Shown one piece after another: positions 52,721-62,640 of a stretch of DNA of 64,000 bases. The stretch is from Bacteroidales bacterium (lineage in GTDB: Bacteria; Bacteroidota; Bacteroidia; Bacteroidales; UBA4181). The stretch is from positions 1 to 64,000 of the forward strand of contig JAFWVY010000066.1 of NCBI GenBank assembly GCA_017523725.1. Direction: 5' to 3'. The notes under the pieces were generated by a model. That model had not been told where the DNA came from and did not search any database. It saw nothing but the letters and a program-made list of their open reading frames with translations. Positions within the stretch are counted from its first letter, which is position 1, and every line of letters starts with the position of its first letter. Position numbers and translations under genes: made by a program.

Positions 52721-55700
52721 ATGACTATGAGAAACATTTACTCTGTCGGCCGTCTTTCCCGGTTCGGGTCGTGGCTGCTGATGCTACTCTGTTCATTGAC
52801 AGTCGCATGGGCGCAGGATGCGTTACAGCCCTATGCGGTTTACTACGATTTGGGAGATATGCCCACCCTCAGGCAGATGTTCGCGGACAACGGACAGGAA
52901 CCGCGTACGCCGAGCGCTACGCCGAATACTGCACTTAAGACGTGGAATAATAATGATGCTGTTCCGGAATTCTATCTGGACAGAATCGCTAGCATGAACG
53001 CTAATTATTTTGTCAGAGAGACAACTCCGGACAAGGCGCAGCGTGCTGTCGGCGGTGACTTTGTGCGTTCAGCCATGGGATGGAACCGTAACCTCAAGCT
53101 CGGTCTGCAGACGCCGTGGCTCAACCCTGGTCGGTACAGAGTATATATGAATACTTCATGGGACCAGAACAGCAAGGCCAAGACACAGACGCTTGCCGGA
53201 GTTACGCTGGACGGTGAACCGGCTACGCTTGGCAAGACTTATTTCTATAGCAACAACACTAACAACCGTTTTTACGGGCAGCAGAAGGAAATTCTGGTGA
53301 CCAACCAGACTTATACCCGCTATGATTTCGGTTCGTTCCTGGGATGGGTGACGGTGACGGAACCCGGCCAGCACTGGCTGGAGATCAGCCTCACCAACGG
53401 CAATGAATCGGATGCCATGCTCGACATGGTGCAATTCATTCCTGTCACGGCTGAGGACAATGATGCGGACTACATCTGGCCGAAATTCGATATGGGAGGC
53501 AACGCTCATTTTGAGGGTTACGATCCGGCTGATGTCGTCGATATTATCGGCGAAGGCGGTTCCCAGGGCAAGAAATTCTACCAGGTGAGCGACCCGTCGG
53601 TCTATGCTTCCGCGGCCGTTGCCAAGTTCGGTCTGGATGCCAACAAGGCGGTGACGGTGTACCGTTCCGACAAATGGACCCGTATTGCGGAATTCACGAC
53701 CAATGACGACGGACAGGCCATCGCCACGCTGCCGGCCGGTGATTTCTACTGGGCTTACGACGATGATCTTTCATGGACACTGAATGAGTTCACCATGGAA
53801 GGTGAGGACAAGGTTATCGGCGATGACGGTGACTTCAGCGAATTCGAGGGCCAGGCCCAGACGCTGACGAGTGTATTGACGGAGGAGGACATGATGTACG
53901 GCTATGCCGGCATGCCGTACTCGCTGTCTTCCGGGCTGGGATTTGGTTCGATTGTATCCGACAATGAAGACGTCGCGATTTACGAGGACGGTCTGCTCAA
54001 GTTCGTCGGTTGCGGCGAAGCCAATATCACGGTGACCTCTGCAGCATCCGATTTCTATGCCACGGTCAGCGAAACGTTTGCGGTCAATGTGGCGAGAGCT
54101 CCGTTGACGATTTCTGTTGGAAACTACGACAAGAAACTGCATGAGGACATGCCTGAGTTCGAAATCGTGTACTCCGGTTTCAAACTGGGTGAGACGGAAG
54201 AAGACCTGATTTCTCCGGCTGTCGCCTCCTGCGACGCTGTGAAGGAATCCACCCGCGGTGAATATCCTATCACGCTCTCGGGTGCCGAAAGCGACAATTA
54301 CGAGATTACATACGAAAACGGTGTGCTGACCATCGGCCGTCTGGATCAGGTTGTCACCTTCGATCAGGACTTCGGAACGCTGGTCTATGGCGATACGCTG
54401 GAACTGACCGCCATTTCTGACGCCGAACTGGAGGTTTCCTTCTACAGCGCCGATGAGAACATCGTCCGGATTGACGGCAATATGGCGTATATGGTGGGTG
54501 CCGGCTCTACCACGATCACGGCCTTCCAGACGGGTAATGAAGATTATCTGCCTGCTGCTGACGTTGTGAAGAACATCACGGTCGGCAAGCGTCCGCTTTC
54601 GGTCATCGCCGACAACAACCTGGGTCTGCAGGGAGCTGCCGCTCCGGTCTTCGGATATCACTACGAAGGTTTCATCTTCGGGGATGACGAAACGGCCATC
54701 TCGACCGATCCTGAATTCGTGACCGACGGTGTGACCGACGGCATTGTGACGGGCGACCTGACGGAATACAGCAATACGAACGATCCTTTGAACGCGTATT
54801 CGGTCTATATGGTTCCGACCACCGGTATTGCCGACAACTATGAGTTGCAGCCGGTTCCGGGCACCTTCGTAGTCATTGCCGAGAAGATGAAACAGACCAT
54901 TCTGTTTGACGAATTCGTACCGACCTACAAGGGCACGCTGACCTTGAATGCGGTGGCGTATTCTGCCGGCCGCAAATCTACCTATGTGCCGACAAATCTG
55001 CCGATCAGATTCGAATCCAGCGATCCTTCCGTTTTGAAGATCGAAGGCGATCAGTTGACGGCGATTGACTTCGGTGAGGATATTGTGGTCACCGCCATCG
55101 TCGAGGGTAACGACACCTATTACGAAGAATCGGTCGAAATGACGGTGAGTGTGGCCAAGGCACCGATCACCATCCGTGCCAACGATGTCGAGCGCACCGT
55201 ATTTAATCCGGATCCTGAATTCTCCTACACTGTTTCGGGAGACTTCCTGTTCGATGATACCGAAGAAACCATCCGCGAAATCCTCTCTGATGCCACGATC
55301 ACGACGACTGCCCGCTTCCGTTCGAAAGCCGGTCGTTACCTGATCAATGTGAACGGTATCGAAGAATCCGACTACTATCAGTTCATCTATGAACCCGGAT
55401 ATATCACGATTCATAAGGCTGCGACCGAAATCGTCGACTTCGGTGGAGCCTCGTTCACCATCGCTTACGGCGACCGTGCTGATATCACGGCCAAAGTTGT
55501 TTCCGACTTCATCGCTTCGACCGGTGAGGCTGGTATTGTCCAGGTTCCGTATATGACATCTGCCGACAGTACCATCGCCGACATTTATGTCACGGAGAAT
55601 GTCAGCTATGTTGTCGGTAATGGACTGGGAACCACAAATGTGTACGCCTACTTCCCCGGCAACGATTACTATGAGGCCTCTCCCGAAGTGACGACGACAC

Positions 55701-57337
55701 ACGAGGTCATCGTTGTCCCGCGTGAAATCACGCTGATCGCCGATGATGCCAGCCGTTATGCTTCGCAGCCGAATCCCGAATTCACTTACAGTGCTGTTGG
55801 TCTTTCTTCGACCTACAAAGTGGATGATCTGGAAGAGCTCTTCCAGGATCCTCTGGCTGTAAGACCGGTCCTCAAGACGGATGCCGACATCAACAGCATG
55901 CGTGGCGACACCTATGAGATTTACTTTGACAATTCCGAAACCACGCCTTATCTGCCGAACTACGATATCGTCGGTTACAAGTCCGGTCACCTGACCATCA
56001 CCGGTGGTGTCCAGCAGACCATTGCGTTTGGTTTCGAACAGGTCAAACGTATTGAAACGGGTAATCCCTCTGAGTTCAAGTACAAACTGAGTGCGACGGC
56101 ATCCTCCGGTCTGACGGTGACGTATTCGCTGGCTAACCCGAGTGTGGAATGTGCCACGTTGAACGGTGACATTCTGACGTTCGATACCTCGAAACCAATG
56201 CGTAACCTGGTGATTATTGCTCATCAGCCCGGTAACAATTACTATGGTGCTGCGGATGACAGAAGCATCCAGTTCGGTCTGGTCCAGTTCCACGGTACGG
56301 TAACTGACAGCTCGACCTACGAGCCCATTCCGAATGCCACGGTCCGGATCTATCGCGAGCAGAATATCGAGAGAACACCCGAACAGATTGCGGCTGATTC
56401 GGAGAGTGGCAGAATTACCTATCCTGTTTCGGATATCTATGACCTGGTGGACGAAGTGTTGACGGATGGAGATGGTTATTACACCTCCACCTATGTGCAG
56501 GGTCTGTCCCGCTTCAAGATTGAGGTGATTGCGGGCGAAGGATACATGAATCTGTACTACAACTTCCTCTCCAACTCTACAGCCAGAGGCAGCAATGCTA
56601 TCACCTACACGTGGTCCAATCCTGTAACCACGAGAGACCCGCAGGTCTTGAGCGGTTCTTCTTACCTGAGAGACTTCGAGATTCCGCCGCAGACGGTCAT
56701 GAAGGGTGCAGCTTCTGTCGAAGGCAAGGTCTTCGTCAGCGAAACGTCAGACTTTGTGAACTCTGTGGAGGACGTGACGGTCTACTTGTTCGCGGCTGTC
56801 AATCCGAGATCGGCTACGCCGCGCTTCACGCTCTTCTACTCCAGCCAGATCCCGACGCCGGAAATCAATGCGGCTTGGAAATCGTCTGGTACGTATAAGT
56901 TCGAGAACATCCCGTGGGGTAAATACTTCCTGGGTATCAGCTATCCGGGCGGTAACGCGGGTAACCTCTCCACTGGGTTTATCTTTACGGTTGACTCTGC
57001 ATCGCTGGATACGGCTTATTATACGAGAGACTTCATGATTGTCGACCGCGACGCTTATGCGCAGACGATTACTGCGAGCGAGGATGATATCGCCGCTTCG
57101 CTGGTCGATGTGAATATCTATCCGAACCCGACGACGAACGGCATCTTCAGCATTGCAACGGCTGAAGGCGAATACACGCTGACCATCACCAACGCCGCGC
57201 AGCAGACGGTCTACGCTGCGAAGGTATCCTCCGCGCTGTATCAGGTTGATCTGTCCGGTCAGGCTGACGGTTTGTACATCGTCCGTCTCGACTTCGGTGG
57301 CAAGCAGATTGTCAAGAAGGTTACCTTGCTCAAGTAA
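52721..57337 (+). CDS. Giant MBG-domain surface protein with T9SS C-terminal signal
   Basis: 1538 aa. Signal peptide (cleavage after AWA, about residue 32). At least four MBG_2-like units open LTISVGNYDK, LSVIADNN, ITIRANDVERT and ITLIADDASR, alternating with Ig-like Big domains such as VVTFDQDFGTLVYGDTLELTAI. A CarboxypepD_reg-like domain near FHGTVTDSSTYEPIPNATVRIY follows. It ends in a Por-type sorting domain (about 75 residues, from VNIYPNPTTNGIFSI to GKQIVKKVTLLK). It would be exported and surface-attached by the type IX system, probably as an adhesin or matrix protein. Starts at 52721 and 52727 are both possible. Confidence 0.9.
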   Translation: MTMRNIYSVGRLSRFGSWLLMLLCSLTVAWAQDALQPYAVYYDLGDMPTLRQMFADNGQEPRTPSATPNTALKTWNNNDAVPEFYLDRIASMNANYFVRETTPDKAQRAVGGDFVRSAMGWNRNLKLGLQTPWLNPGRYRVYMNTSWDQNSKAKTQTLAGVTLDGEPATLGKTYFYSNNTNNRFYGQQKEILVTNQTYTRYDFGSFLGWVTVTEPGQHWLEISLTNGNESDAMLDMVQFIPVTAEDNDADYIWPKFDMGGNAHFEGYDPADVVDIIGEGGSQGKKFYQVSDPSVYASAAVAKFGLDANKAVTVYRSDKWTRIAEFTTNDDGQAIATLPAGDFYWAYDDDLSWTLNEFTMEGEDKVIGDDGDFSEFEGQAQTLTSVLTEEDMMYGYAGMPYSLSSGLGFGSIVSDNEDVAIYEDGLLKFVGCGEANITVTSAASDFYATVSETFAVNVARAPLTISVGNYDKKLHEDMPEFEIVYSGFKLGETEEDLISPAVASCDAVKESTRGEYPITLSGAESDNYEITYENGVLTIGRLDQVVTFDQDFGTLVYGDTLELTAISDAELEVSFYSADENIVRIDGNMAYMVGAGSTTITAFQTGNEDYLPAADVVKNITVGKRPLSVIADNNLGLQGAAAPVFGYHYEGFIFGDDETAISTDPEFVTDGVTDGIVTGDLTEYSNTNDPLNAYSVYMVPTTGIADNYELQPVPGTFVVIAEKMKQTILFDEFVPTYKGTLTLNAVAYSAGRKSTYVPTNLPIRFESSDPSVLKIEGDQLTAIDFGEDIVVTAIVEGNDTYYEESVEMTVSVAKAPITIRANDVERTVFNPDPEFSYTVSGDFLFDDTEETIREILSDATITTTARFRSKAGRYLINVNGIEESDYYQFIYEPGYITIHKAATEIVDFGGASFTIAYGDRADITAKVVSDFIASTGEAGIVQVPYMTSADSTIADIYVTENVSYVVGNGLGTTNVYAYFPGNDYYEASPEVTTTHEVIVVPREITLIADDASRYASQPNPEFTYSAVGLSSTYKVDDLEELFQDPLAVRPVLKTDADINSMRGDTYEIYFDNSETTPYLPNYDIVGYKSGHLTITGGVQQTIAFGFEQVKRIETGNPSEFKYKLSATASSGLTVTYSLANPSVECATLNGDILTFDTSKPMRNLVIIAHQPGNNYYGAADDRSIQFGLVQFHGTVTDSSTYEPIPNATVRIYREQNIERTPEQIAADSESGRITYPVSDIYDLVDEVLTDGDGYYTSTYVQGLSRFKIEVIAGEGYMNLYYNFLSNSTARGSNAITYTWSNPVTTRDPQVLSGSSYLRDFEIPPQTVMKGAASVEGKVFVSETSDFVNSVEDVTVYLFAAVNPRSATPRFTLFYSSQIPTPEINAAWKSSGTYKFENIPWGKYFLGISYPGGNAGNLSTGFIFTVDSASLDTAYYTRDFMIVDRDAYAQTITASEDDIAASLVDVNIYPNPTTNGIFSIATAEGEYTLTITNAAQQTVYAAKVSSALYQVDLSGQADGLYIVRLDFGGKQIVKKVTLLK

Positions 57338-57352
57338 GCGTAACCGTTGAAA

Positions 57353-57389
57353 TAAAAAAGAGCATCCCATGCGGGGTGCTCTTTTTTTT
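57353..57389 (+). terminator. Terminator after the MBG/T9SS gene
   Basis: AAAAAGAGCA pairs with TGCTCTTTTT around a short loop closed by a CCC/GGG-like segment, with a T run at the end. Confidence 0.8.
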
Positions 57390-57596
57390 GTCATCATTTC
57401 GTCGTTCGTCTCGCTATAACTGCAGGAGTCCTTATGCCATGATGCGGTTTGTCTCACATTTTTTGTCTTGTCCTGCAGTATGTTCGTTCAAAGCATCTTT
57501 CCCCGCCAGCATAGAGGTTGATTACAACGAGAACTGCCACCGGTGGCCTGGAATAAGGCATTTGAAAGTACAGACCAGTTCAATCGATTTCCAGAT

Positions 57597-57627
57597 CAAA
57601 AAAAGACTCCCTGCCAGGGAGGGAGCC
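57597..57627 (-). terminator. Terminator after the lipoprotein hydrolase gene
   Basis: On the minus strand GGCTCCCT pairs with AGGGAGTC (7-nt loop) and is followed by a run of T. Confidence 0.7.
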
Positions 57628-57697
57628 TCAGATGAAAATTAAACACGTCCGGTAACGGAGGGCCTTGATGACGCTGCTTCCCGGCGAGTTTTTGTTG

Positions 57698-58612
57698 TTA
57701 TTTACCGTCGATGAGTGCGTTTTTCTCGATGGTCCAGCCTTCGCGATGAGAAAGACCGCAGTCCGGACCTTGGAAAAAACTGGCTGCTTCCGCATCGCCT
57801 TTGAGCTGCCATTTCAACCAGGCGATAGCTGGGATGGAGAACTCTCCGCCGTGTGGACGGGCATAGGTGCCGCCATGGCCGACCGGATAATTGGCGGCGA
57901 AGGCAGGAACCTTGACAAGCCGATGGAAGTCATCCATGCCGTTTTCATAGGCGATGTCCCTTTCTCCGCCCAGGATGTAGATAATCGGTACCTTGATATC
58001 CTGCAGTTTATCTTTTTCAGGCATCGGCATGTTCGGCACGGCGCCGGAAGGGTCGATGAACAGGCCGCTGTTGCAGATCATGATGGTTTTCAACCGCGGG
58101 TCGGTTGAATTATCCAACGCCTGGAGCCCGCCGCAGGACATGCCGGCTGCGGCAATATTGCTGACATCAATCCGTCCGTAATAAGGACTTTTTTTGTTCC
58201 CGTTTTGGGCAATGGCCCAGTCAATAGCCTCGATCTGTTGTGCAGAAGTGGACATGGGACCGACATATCGTTCATCGGTCATGGGGATATAACCTGTTGC
58301 GATGACCAGAAAACCATGGGAGGCTATTTCATTGAGGAACAACATGTGCTCCCAGGGAGAATTGGTGCAGGCGCCGTTCCCCCAGACAAGTACGGGCAGG
58401 GGATTCTTTTTCCCGAAGGGCGACAGGTCTGACGGGACGAAGATGGTATGTGCTTCGAGGGTGGAATCCTCCAACATCAGGGCTTTGTACGGGCCGGTTC
58501 CGCCTTCCTCGAGGAGACGGGACTGGGAAAACACGGGCGAATCGGGTCCGTTGTTGCAGGCGCCCAACAGCAGAAGAAAAGTTGCAATGGAGAAAAAGGA
58601 AGATTTTTTCAT
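57698..58612 (-). CDS. Lipoprotein alpha/beta hydrolase (PETase/dienelactone-hydrolase-like)
   Basis: 304 aa. Lipoprotein signal ending LLGAC (Cys near residue 19). The alpha/beta hydrolase core has VLVWGNGACTNSPWEHMLF (oxyanion region), nucleophile elbow AAAGMSCGGLQAL (GxSxG), acid in YILGGERDIAYENG and His in YPVGHGGTYARPHGG. It is probably an envelope esterase of unknown substrate. ATG 58612 follows a -7 box at 58745-58752 and an inverted repeat AAAGGT/ACCTTT (58638-58654) in its leader. Confidence 0.82.
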   Translation of the reverse strand: MKKSSFFSIATFLLLLGACNNGPDSPVFSQSRLLEEGGTGPYKALMLEDSTLEAHTIFVPSDLSPFGKKNPLPVLVWGNGACTNSPWEHMLFLNEIASHGFLVIATGYIPMTDERYVGPMSTSAQQIEAIDWAIAQNGNKKSPYYGRIDVSNIAAAGMSCGGLQALDNSTDPRLKTIMICNSGLFIDPSGAVPNMPMPEKDKLQDIKVPIIYILGGERDIAYENGMDDFHRLVKVPAFAANYPVGHGGTYARPHGGEFSIPAIAWLKWQLKGDAEAASFFQGPDCGLSHREGWTIEKNALIDGK

Positions 58613-58744
58613 ATGCATAGAGTTTAGTGAGATTGTAAAGGTATGTAAACCTTTCCATATGTCTTGTGAATTGTCTCTCAAAACTCATCACAACGTAAAG
58701 ACGGCTGTAACATGGTGAGAGTAGTGCTCCGGTTTATATGTCGG

Positions 58745-58752
58745 CAAATATA
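58745..58752 (-). promoter_or_regulatory. -7 box of the lipoprotein hydrolase gene
   Basis: TATATTTG on the minus strand, exact consensus, leader about 125 nt. Confidence 0.45.
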
Positions 58753-58759
58753 GGTATGC

Positions 58760-58793
58760 AAAAAGAGCCAGCCTGCAGAACGACAAGCTGACC
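58760..58793 (-). terminator. Terminator after tRNA-Gly/tRNA-Leu
   Basis: GGTCAGC pairs with GCTGGCT (two G-T pairs) and is followed on the minus strand by CTTTTTGC. Confidence 0.65.
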
Positions 58794-58803
58794 CTTTCGT
58801 TTG

Positions 58804-58889
58804 TACCCCGGGCGGGACTTGAACCCGCACAATCATCACTGATCACGGGATTTTAAGTCCCGCGTGTCTACCAATTCCACCACCAGGGC
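58804..58889 (-). tRNA. tRNA-Leu(TAA)
   Basis: 86 nt with a long variable arm, as expected for class II tRNA. Anticodon stem CGGGA/TCCCG with loop CTTAAAA giving TAA. T-arm GGTTCAAGTC. CCA not encoded. Confidence 0.94.
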
Positions 58890-58936
58890 AGGCCGGATAA
58901 AGAAATTCCCGATAGGTTTTATCGGGAATCTGGCTG

Positions 58937-59009
58937 AGCGGAAAACGAGACTCGGACTCGCGACCCCAACCTTGGCAAGGTTGTGCTCTACCAACTGAGC
59001 TATTTCCGC
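58937..59009 (-). tRNA. tRNA-Gly(GCC)
   Basis: 73 nt. Acceptor GCGGAAA/TTTCCGC, anticodon stem CAACC/GGTTG with loop TTGCCAA giving GCC. It lies 47 nt upstream of tRNA-Leu on the same strand, probably one transcript. Confidence 0.94.
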
Positions 59010-59022
59010 ATGTTTTCGACGG

Positions 59023-59030
59023 CAAAGATA
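59023..59030 (-). promoter_or_regulatory. -7 box of the tRNA-Gly/tRNA-Leu transcript
   Basis: TATCTTTG on the minus strand, exact consensus, 14 nt upstream of tRNA-Gly. Confidence 0.65.
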
Positions 59031-59091
59031 GATAAAATCTGAATATCTCTGCAAATGGAGCGAAAAAAAATCGTGCGAAGCCGTTCTTTTT

Positions 59092-61701
59092 TTATTCCAA
59101 TCCCATCAACTGTCTGATCTGATGGAGTTTATTAAGTGCTTGCAGGGGCGTCATCGAATTGATGTCCAAGGCTTTCAGCTCGTCGCGGATCTGCGACAGC
59201 ACCGGGTCGTCCAGTTGGAAGAAAGACAATTGGTAGCCGCTGCGATTCTCTCCGAGCGTCTCAAGCGGCTTGGCGGTGACGGACTGGTCTTTGTTTTCTT
59301 TCTCCAGGTCCTTCAGGATGGCGTTAGCCCGGTTGACCACGCTGGGAGGCATGCCGGCCATCTGGGCTACGTGGATGCCGAAGCTGTGTTCGCTGCCGCC
59401 GCGTACCAGCTTGCGCAGAAACACTACCTTGTCAGCCAGTTCCTTGGTCGAGACATGGTAGTTCTTGATGCGTCCGAAGGTGTGCTCCATCTCGTTGAGC
59501 TCGTGATAGTGCGTGGCGAAAAGCGTTTTGGGCCGGCATGGCGATTCATGCAGGTATTCCGCCATGGCCCATGCGATGGAGATGCCGTCGTAGGTGCTGG
59601 TGCCCCGTCCGATTTCGTCCAGTAGCACCAGGCTCCGTTCTGAAATGTTGTTCAAGATGCTGGCGGATTCCATCATTTCCACCATGAAAGTCGATTCGCC
59701 CTGAGACAGATTATCGGAGGCGCCAACCCGGGTGAAGATCCGGTCGATGATGCCTATTTTCGCCGAGTCTGCCGGCACGAAACTGCCGGCCTGGGCCATG
59801 AGCACGATGAGCGCTGTCTGCCGTAGCAGGGCCGATTTTCCGGACATGTTCGGTCCGGTAATCATCAGAATCTGCTGGTCATCGCGGTCAAGCAGCACGT
59901 CGTTGGCGATGTAAGGCGAAGACGGTGGCAGCTGGCATTCGATGACCGGATGCCGTCCGGCCTTGATGTCAATGCAGTTGCCGTCGTTGAGCTCGGGGCG
60001 GTGGTAGTTGTGCGCTTCGGCGGCCCGAGCGTACGACAGCAGGCAGTCGATCTCGGCAATGGCGTGTGCGTTTTGCTGCAGTTCGGCAATATGCGGTACC
60101 AGGTCTTCGACCAGGCGGTTGAAGAGTTCGTTTTCGAGCGTCGCGATGCGGTCCTCGGCGCTCAGGATCCGCGCCTCGAACTCCTTCAGTTCTTGCGTGA
60201 TATAACGCTCGGCGTTGACCAGCGTCTGCTTGCGGGTCCAGTCTTCGGGCACCTTGTCCTTGTGTGTGTTGCGCACCTCGATATAGTAGCCGAAGATGTT
60301 GTTGAAATTGATCTTGAGCGACGGGATGCCCGTACGTTCGATTTCGCGCTGTTGCACCTGAAGCAGATATCCGGTACTGTTCCGGTGCAGTTCGCGCAAT
60401 TCATCGAGTTCCTGCGAGACATGCTCGGCGATGACGTTGCCTTTCGAAATCAGCATCGGCGCATTCTCGGAGATGTCGTGCGCGATGCGCTCAATGAGCG
60501 GGTCGCACGGCTGGATGGTCTCGCCCAGCTTCCGGAGACTCTCCGGGGCATCTTGTACCCCGTCCAGTGTCGTCCTGACCTGGCGGACTGCACACATGGC
60601 GTTCTTCAGTTGCAGCAGGTCGCGCGGTGTGGCGCGCCGGACCGCCAGCTTGGAGATAATCCGTTCCATGTCGCCCACCTCCTTGATGTGCGTTGCGAGC
60701 GCATCGCGCAGTTCGTCCGTGGCGAGCAGACAGCCGACAGCGTCCAGCCGGCCGTTGATGATCCCAGTGTCCTTGAGCGGCATCGAAATCCAGCGTTTCA
60801 GCAGCCGGGCGCCCATGGGGCAGGAGGTGAAATCGATGGTGCCGATGAGCGTGCGTCCGCCTTCGTTGGGCGAGTACAGCAGTTCCAGATTGCGGAGCGT
60901 GTATTTGTCCATGCTGACATAGGCGCTCTGGTCGATGCGCGTCAGGCTGCTGATATGGTCGGTTTCGGCATGCTTCGTCATGTCAAGGTAGTGCAGGATC
61001 GCGCCGGCGGCCGTGATGCCGGCTGTCATCTCATCCACGCCGAATCCCTTGAGCGAAACCGTCTTGAAGTGGTGCAGGAGTTTCTCGCGTGTCGTTTCTG
61101 GATGAAAAGCCCAGTCCTCGAGCGGTGTCATGTAGAATTTGTCACCGAACACGCGTTTGAACTCGTTTTGTCCGGACCGTTCGACCAATACCTCGCGCGG
61201 TGCAAAATGAACAAGCAGTTTTTCGATGTAGGTGTCATCCCCTTCCGCAGCGAAGAATTCACCGGTCGAGATGTCCAGGCAGGAAAGCCCGTACAGCGCG
61301 CCTTCCTGATGCACGCAGGCCAGGAAGTTGTTGCTGTTGTGCTCGAGTACGTTGTCGTTGAGGACGACGCCGGGCGTCACCAGTTCGGTGACGCCGCGCT
61401 TGACCAGTGTCTTGGTGAGTTTGGGGTCTTCCAGCTGTTCGCAGATGGCAACCCGGCAGCCGTTCCTGACCAGTTTGGGCAGATACGTGTCAATGGCATG
61501 GTAGGGGAATCCGGCCATTTCGACGCTGCCTTCCAGCTGGGACCGTTTGGTAAGCACGATGCCCAGAATCTGTGCCGCCCGTATGGCATCCTCGCCGTAC
61601 GTTTCGTAAAAATCGCCCACGCGGAACAGCAGTATCGTGTCGGGGTGCTGTGCCTTGATCTGCGCATACTGGCGCATCAGCGGGGTTTCGGATTTTTTCA
61701 T
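59092..61701 (-). CDS. mutS: DNA mismatch repair protein MutS
   Basis: 869 aa, full length. Mismatch-wedge motif [11 protein letters not shown] (F31-Y32-E33), connector and clamp domains, and the C-terminal ABC-type ATPase: [13 protein letters not shown] (Walker A near residue 616), [28 protein letters not shown] (signature and Walker B) and [11 protein letters not shown]. It recognises mismatches and recruits MutL. The gene is monocistronic between tRNA-Gly and the YwqK-like gene. Confidence 0.98.
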   Translation of the reverse strand: MKKSETPLMRQYAQIKAQHPDTILLFRVGDFYETYGEDAIRAAQILGIVLTKRSQLEGSVEMAGFPYHAIDTYLPKLVRNGCRVAICEQLEDPKLTKTLVKRGVTELVTPGVVLNDNVLEHNSNNFLACVHQEGALYGLSCLDISTGEFFAAEGDDTYIEKLLVHFAPREVLVERSGQNEFKRVFGDKFYMTPLEDWAFHPETTREKLLHHFKTVSLKGFGVDEMTAGITAAGAILHYLDMTKHAETDHISSLTRIDQSAYVSMDKYTLRNLELLYSPNEGGRTLIGTIDFTSCPMGARLLKRWISMPLKDTGIINGRLDAVGCLLATDELRDALATHIKEVGDMERIISKLAVRRATPRDLLQLKNAMCAVRQVRTTLDGVQDAPESLRKLGETIQPCDPLIERIAHDISENAPMLISKGNVIAEHVSQELDELRELHRNSTGYLLQVQQREIERTGIPSLKINFNNIFGYYIEVRNTHKDKVPEDWTRKQTLVNAERYITQELKEFEARILSAEDRIATLENELFNRLVEDLVPHIAELQQNAHAIAEIDCLLSYARAAEAHNYHRPELNDGNCIDIKAGRHPVIECQLPPSSPYIANDVLLDRDDQQILMITGPNMSGKSALLRQTALIVLMAQAGSFVPADSAKIGIIDRIFTRVGASDNLSQGESTFMVEMMESASILNNISERSLVLLDEIGRGTSTYDGISIAWAMAEYLHESPCRPKTLFATHYHELNEMEHTFGRIKNYHVSTKELADKVVFLRKLVRGGSEHSFGIHVAQMAGMPPSVVNRANAILKDLEKENKDQSVTAKPLETLGENRSGYQLSFFQLDDPVLSQIRDELKALDINSMTPLQALNKLHQIRQLMGLE

Positions 61702-61788
61702 GTGGGCGGGTAATGCAACTGTTTTGAACCAAAAGAGGATGACTGGAAGGCCATCCTCTTTGTAAGCGAAAGATGCAGGAGCCGTGGA

Positions 61789-62490
61789 CTACATGGTCGT
61801 TTCGGCCTCCAGCATACCGTTATTGCCGTAGTTGGTCTTGTATGACACGCGCACGCGCACGTACTGTCCGCGGTGGGTGCCCAGCTGACCTACACCGGCG
61901 GGTGTGACGGAAACGGGAAGCCCTGTGGTTGCTTCCGGAGAAGCATACCAGTACATTTCCAGTCCTTTTCTTTCTTTCGAAAGCGAAATCTCCAACAGCG
62001 TGCTGCCGACTTTCTTCAGGACAATCTCGGGCTGGGCCACTTCTTCGCCGCTTTCACGGAATTCGCGGATGCCGGGAATCTGCTCGTTGTTGGCAAACTG
62101 GGCGGCATAGGCTTTCACACCGTTCTTGTAATAGGTGATCATCAAGCCGTCGCGCTTGTCATCCTTGTAGTTGAGCTCCATGTTCAACTGGCCGGACTCG
62201 TAGTACAGCTTCGACGTGCCGTTACGCAAGCCGTCTTTGTAGGAAATCTCCATCTTCAAGGCACCGTTGTCGTAATATTCCTTGGAAATGCCTTCCGGTT
62301 TGCGGTTCACATACGGCATCTCAAGTTTCATGATGTGCTGCTCGTTGTACATCCGCTTGATGAAAGTAGTGGAGTCGTTCTTGTCGGGGAAATCGTAGTA
62401 GGTGCCGGTTCTCGGACCTTCCACATTGCCGCAGGCCGCCAGCAGGGCGATGCCGGCCAATGTCACACACGAAGAAAAAAATCTATTCAT
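61789..62490 (-). CDS. YwqK-like lipoprotein with MORN-type repeats
   Basis: 233 aa. Lipoprotein signal ends ALLAAC (Cys near residue 20). A run of about 20-residue repeats GxxxxYYxNGxLxMExxYKDxxRxG (about 55-130) is the YwqK/MORN_2 type, seen in YDNGALKMEISYKDGLRNGTSKLYYESG. The C-terminal 90 residues form a separate beta domain. Despite the family name, no toxin gene is adjacent, so an envelope role is more likely. Another ATG is at 62496. Confidence 0.82.
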   Translation of the reverse strand: MNRFFSSCVTLAGIALLAACGNVEGPRTGTYYDFPDKNDSTTFIKRMYNEQHIMKLEMPYVNRKPEGISKEYYDNGALKMEISYKDGLRNGTSKLYYESGQLNMELNYKDDKRDGLMITYYKNGVKAYAAQFANNEQIPGIREFRESGEEVAQPEIVLKKVGSTLLEISLSKERKGLEMYWYASPEATTGLPVSVTPAGVGQLGTHRGQYVRVRVSYKTNYGNNGMLEAETTM

Positions 62491-62546
62491 AGCCATTGAT
62501 TTAAAATTCAAGATTCGAGTGGCGGAACAACAGTCTGCCAATTGCG

Positions 62547-62554
62547 CAAAAATA
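62547..62554 (-). promoter_or_regulatory. -7 box of the YwqK-like gene
   Basis: TATTTTTG on the minus strand, exact consensus, about 57 nt before the start. Confidence 0.5.
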
Positions 62555-62602
62555 ATCATTTTTCGTTAGAAAAGACCTGGATGTCCGGACAAAAATAAAA
62601 CG

Positions 62603-62610
62603 TATCTTTG
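62603..62610 (+). promoter_or_regulatory. -7 box of lepA
   Basis: TATCTTTG exact consensus, followed by CCGG; leader about 24 nt before lepA. Confidence 0.6.
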
Positions 62611-62640
62611 CCGGCGCGAGAACCTTCAGCCCTTTGTCTT

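Larger units (their letters stand above)
57338..57697. other. Intergenic region with two terminators
   Basis: 360 nt between convergent genes. It contains a rightward terminator (57353-57389) and a leftward terminator (57597-57627). The remaining sequence has no clear gene; short frames on both strands lack protein-like features. Confidence 0.6.

Noticed and set aside
53771-56293. An 840-codon minus-strand frame inside the MBG/T9SS gene
   Set aside because: Antisense shadow of a repetitive gene; no recognisable domains, and the plus-strand protein has a signal peptide and sorting domain.
57376-57642. An 88-codon plus-strand frame between the MBG gene and the hydrolase gene
   Set aside because: It begins inside a terminator and spans another, with no protein-like features.
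59950-61713. A 587-codon plus-strand frame opposite mutS
   Set aside because: Antisense shadow; mutS on the other strand has all family motifs.
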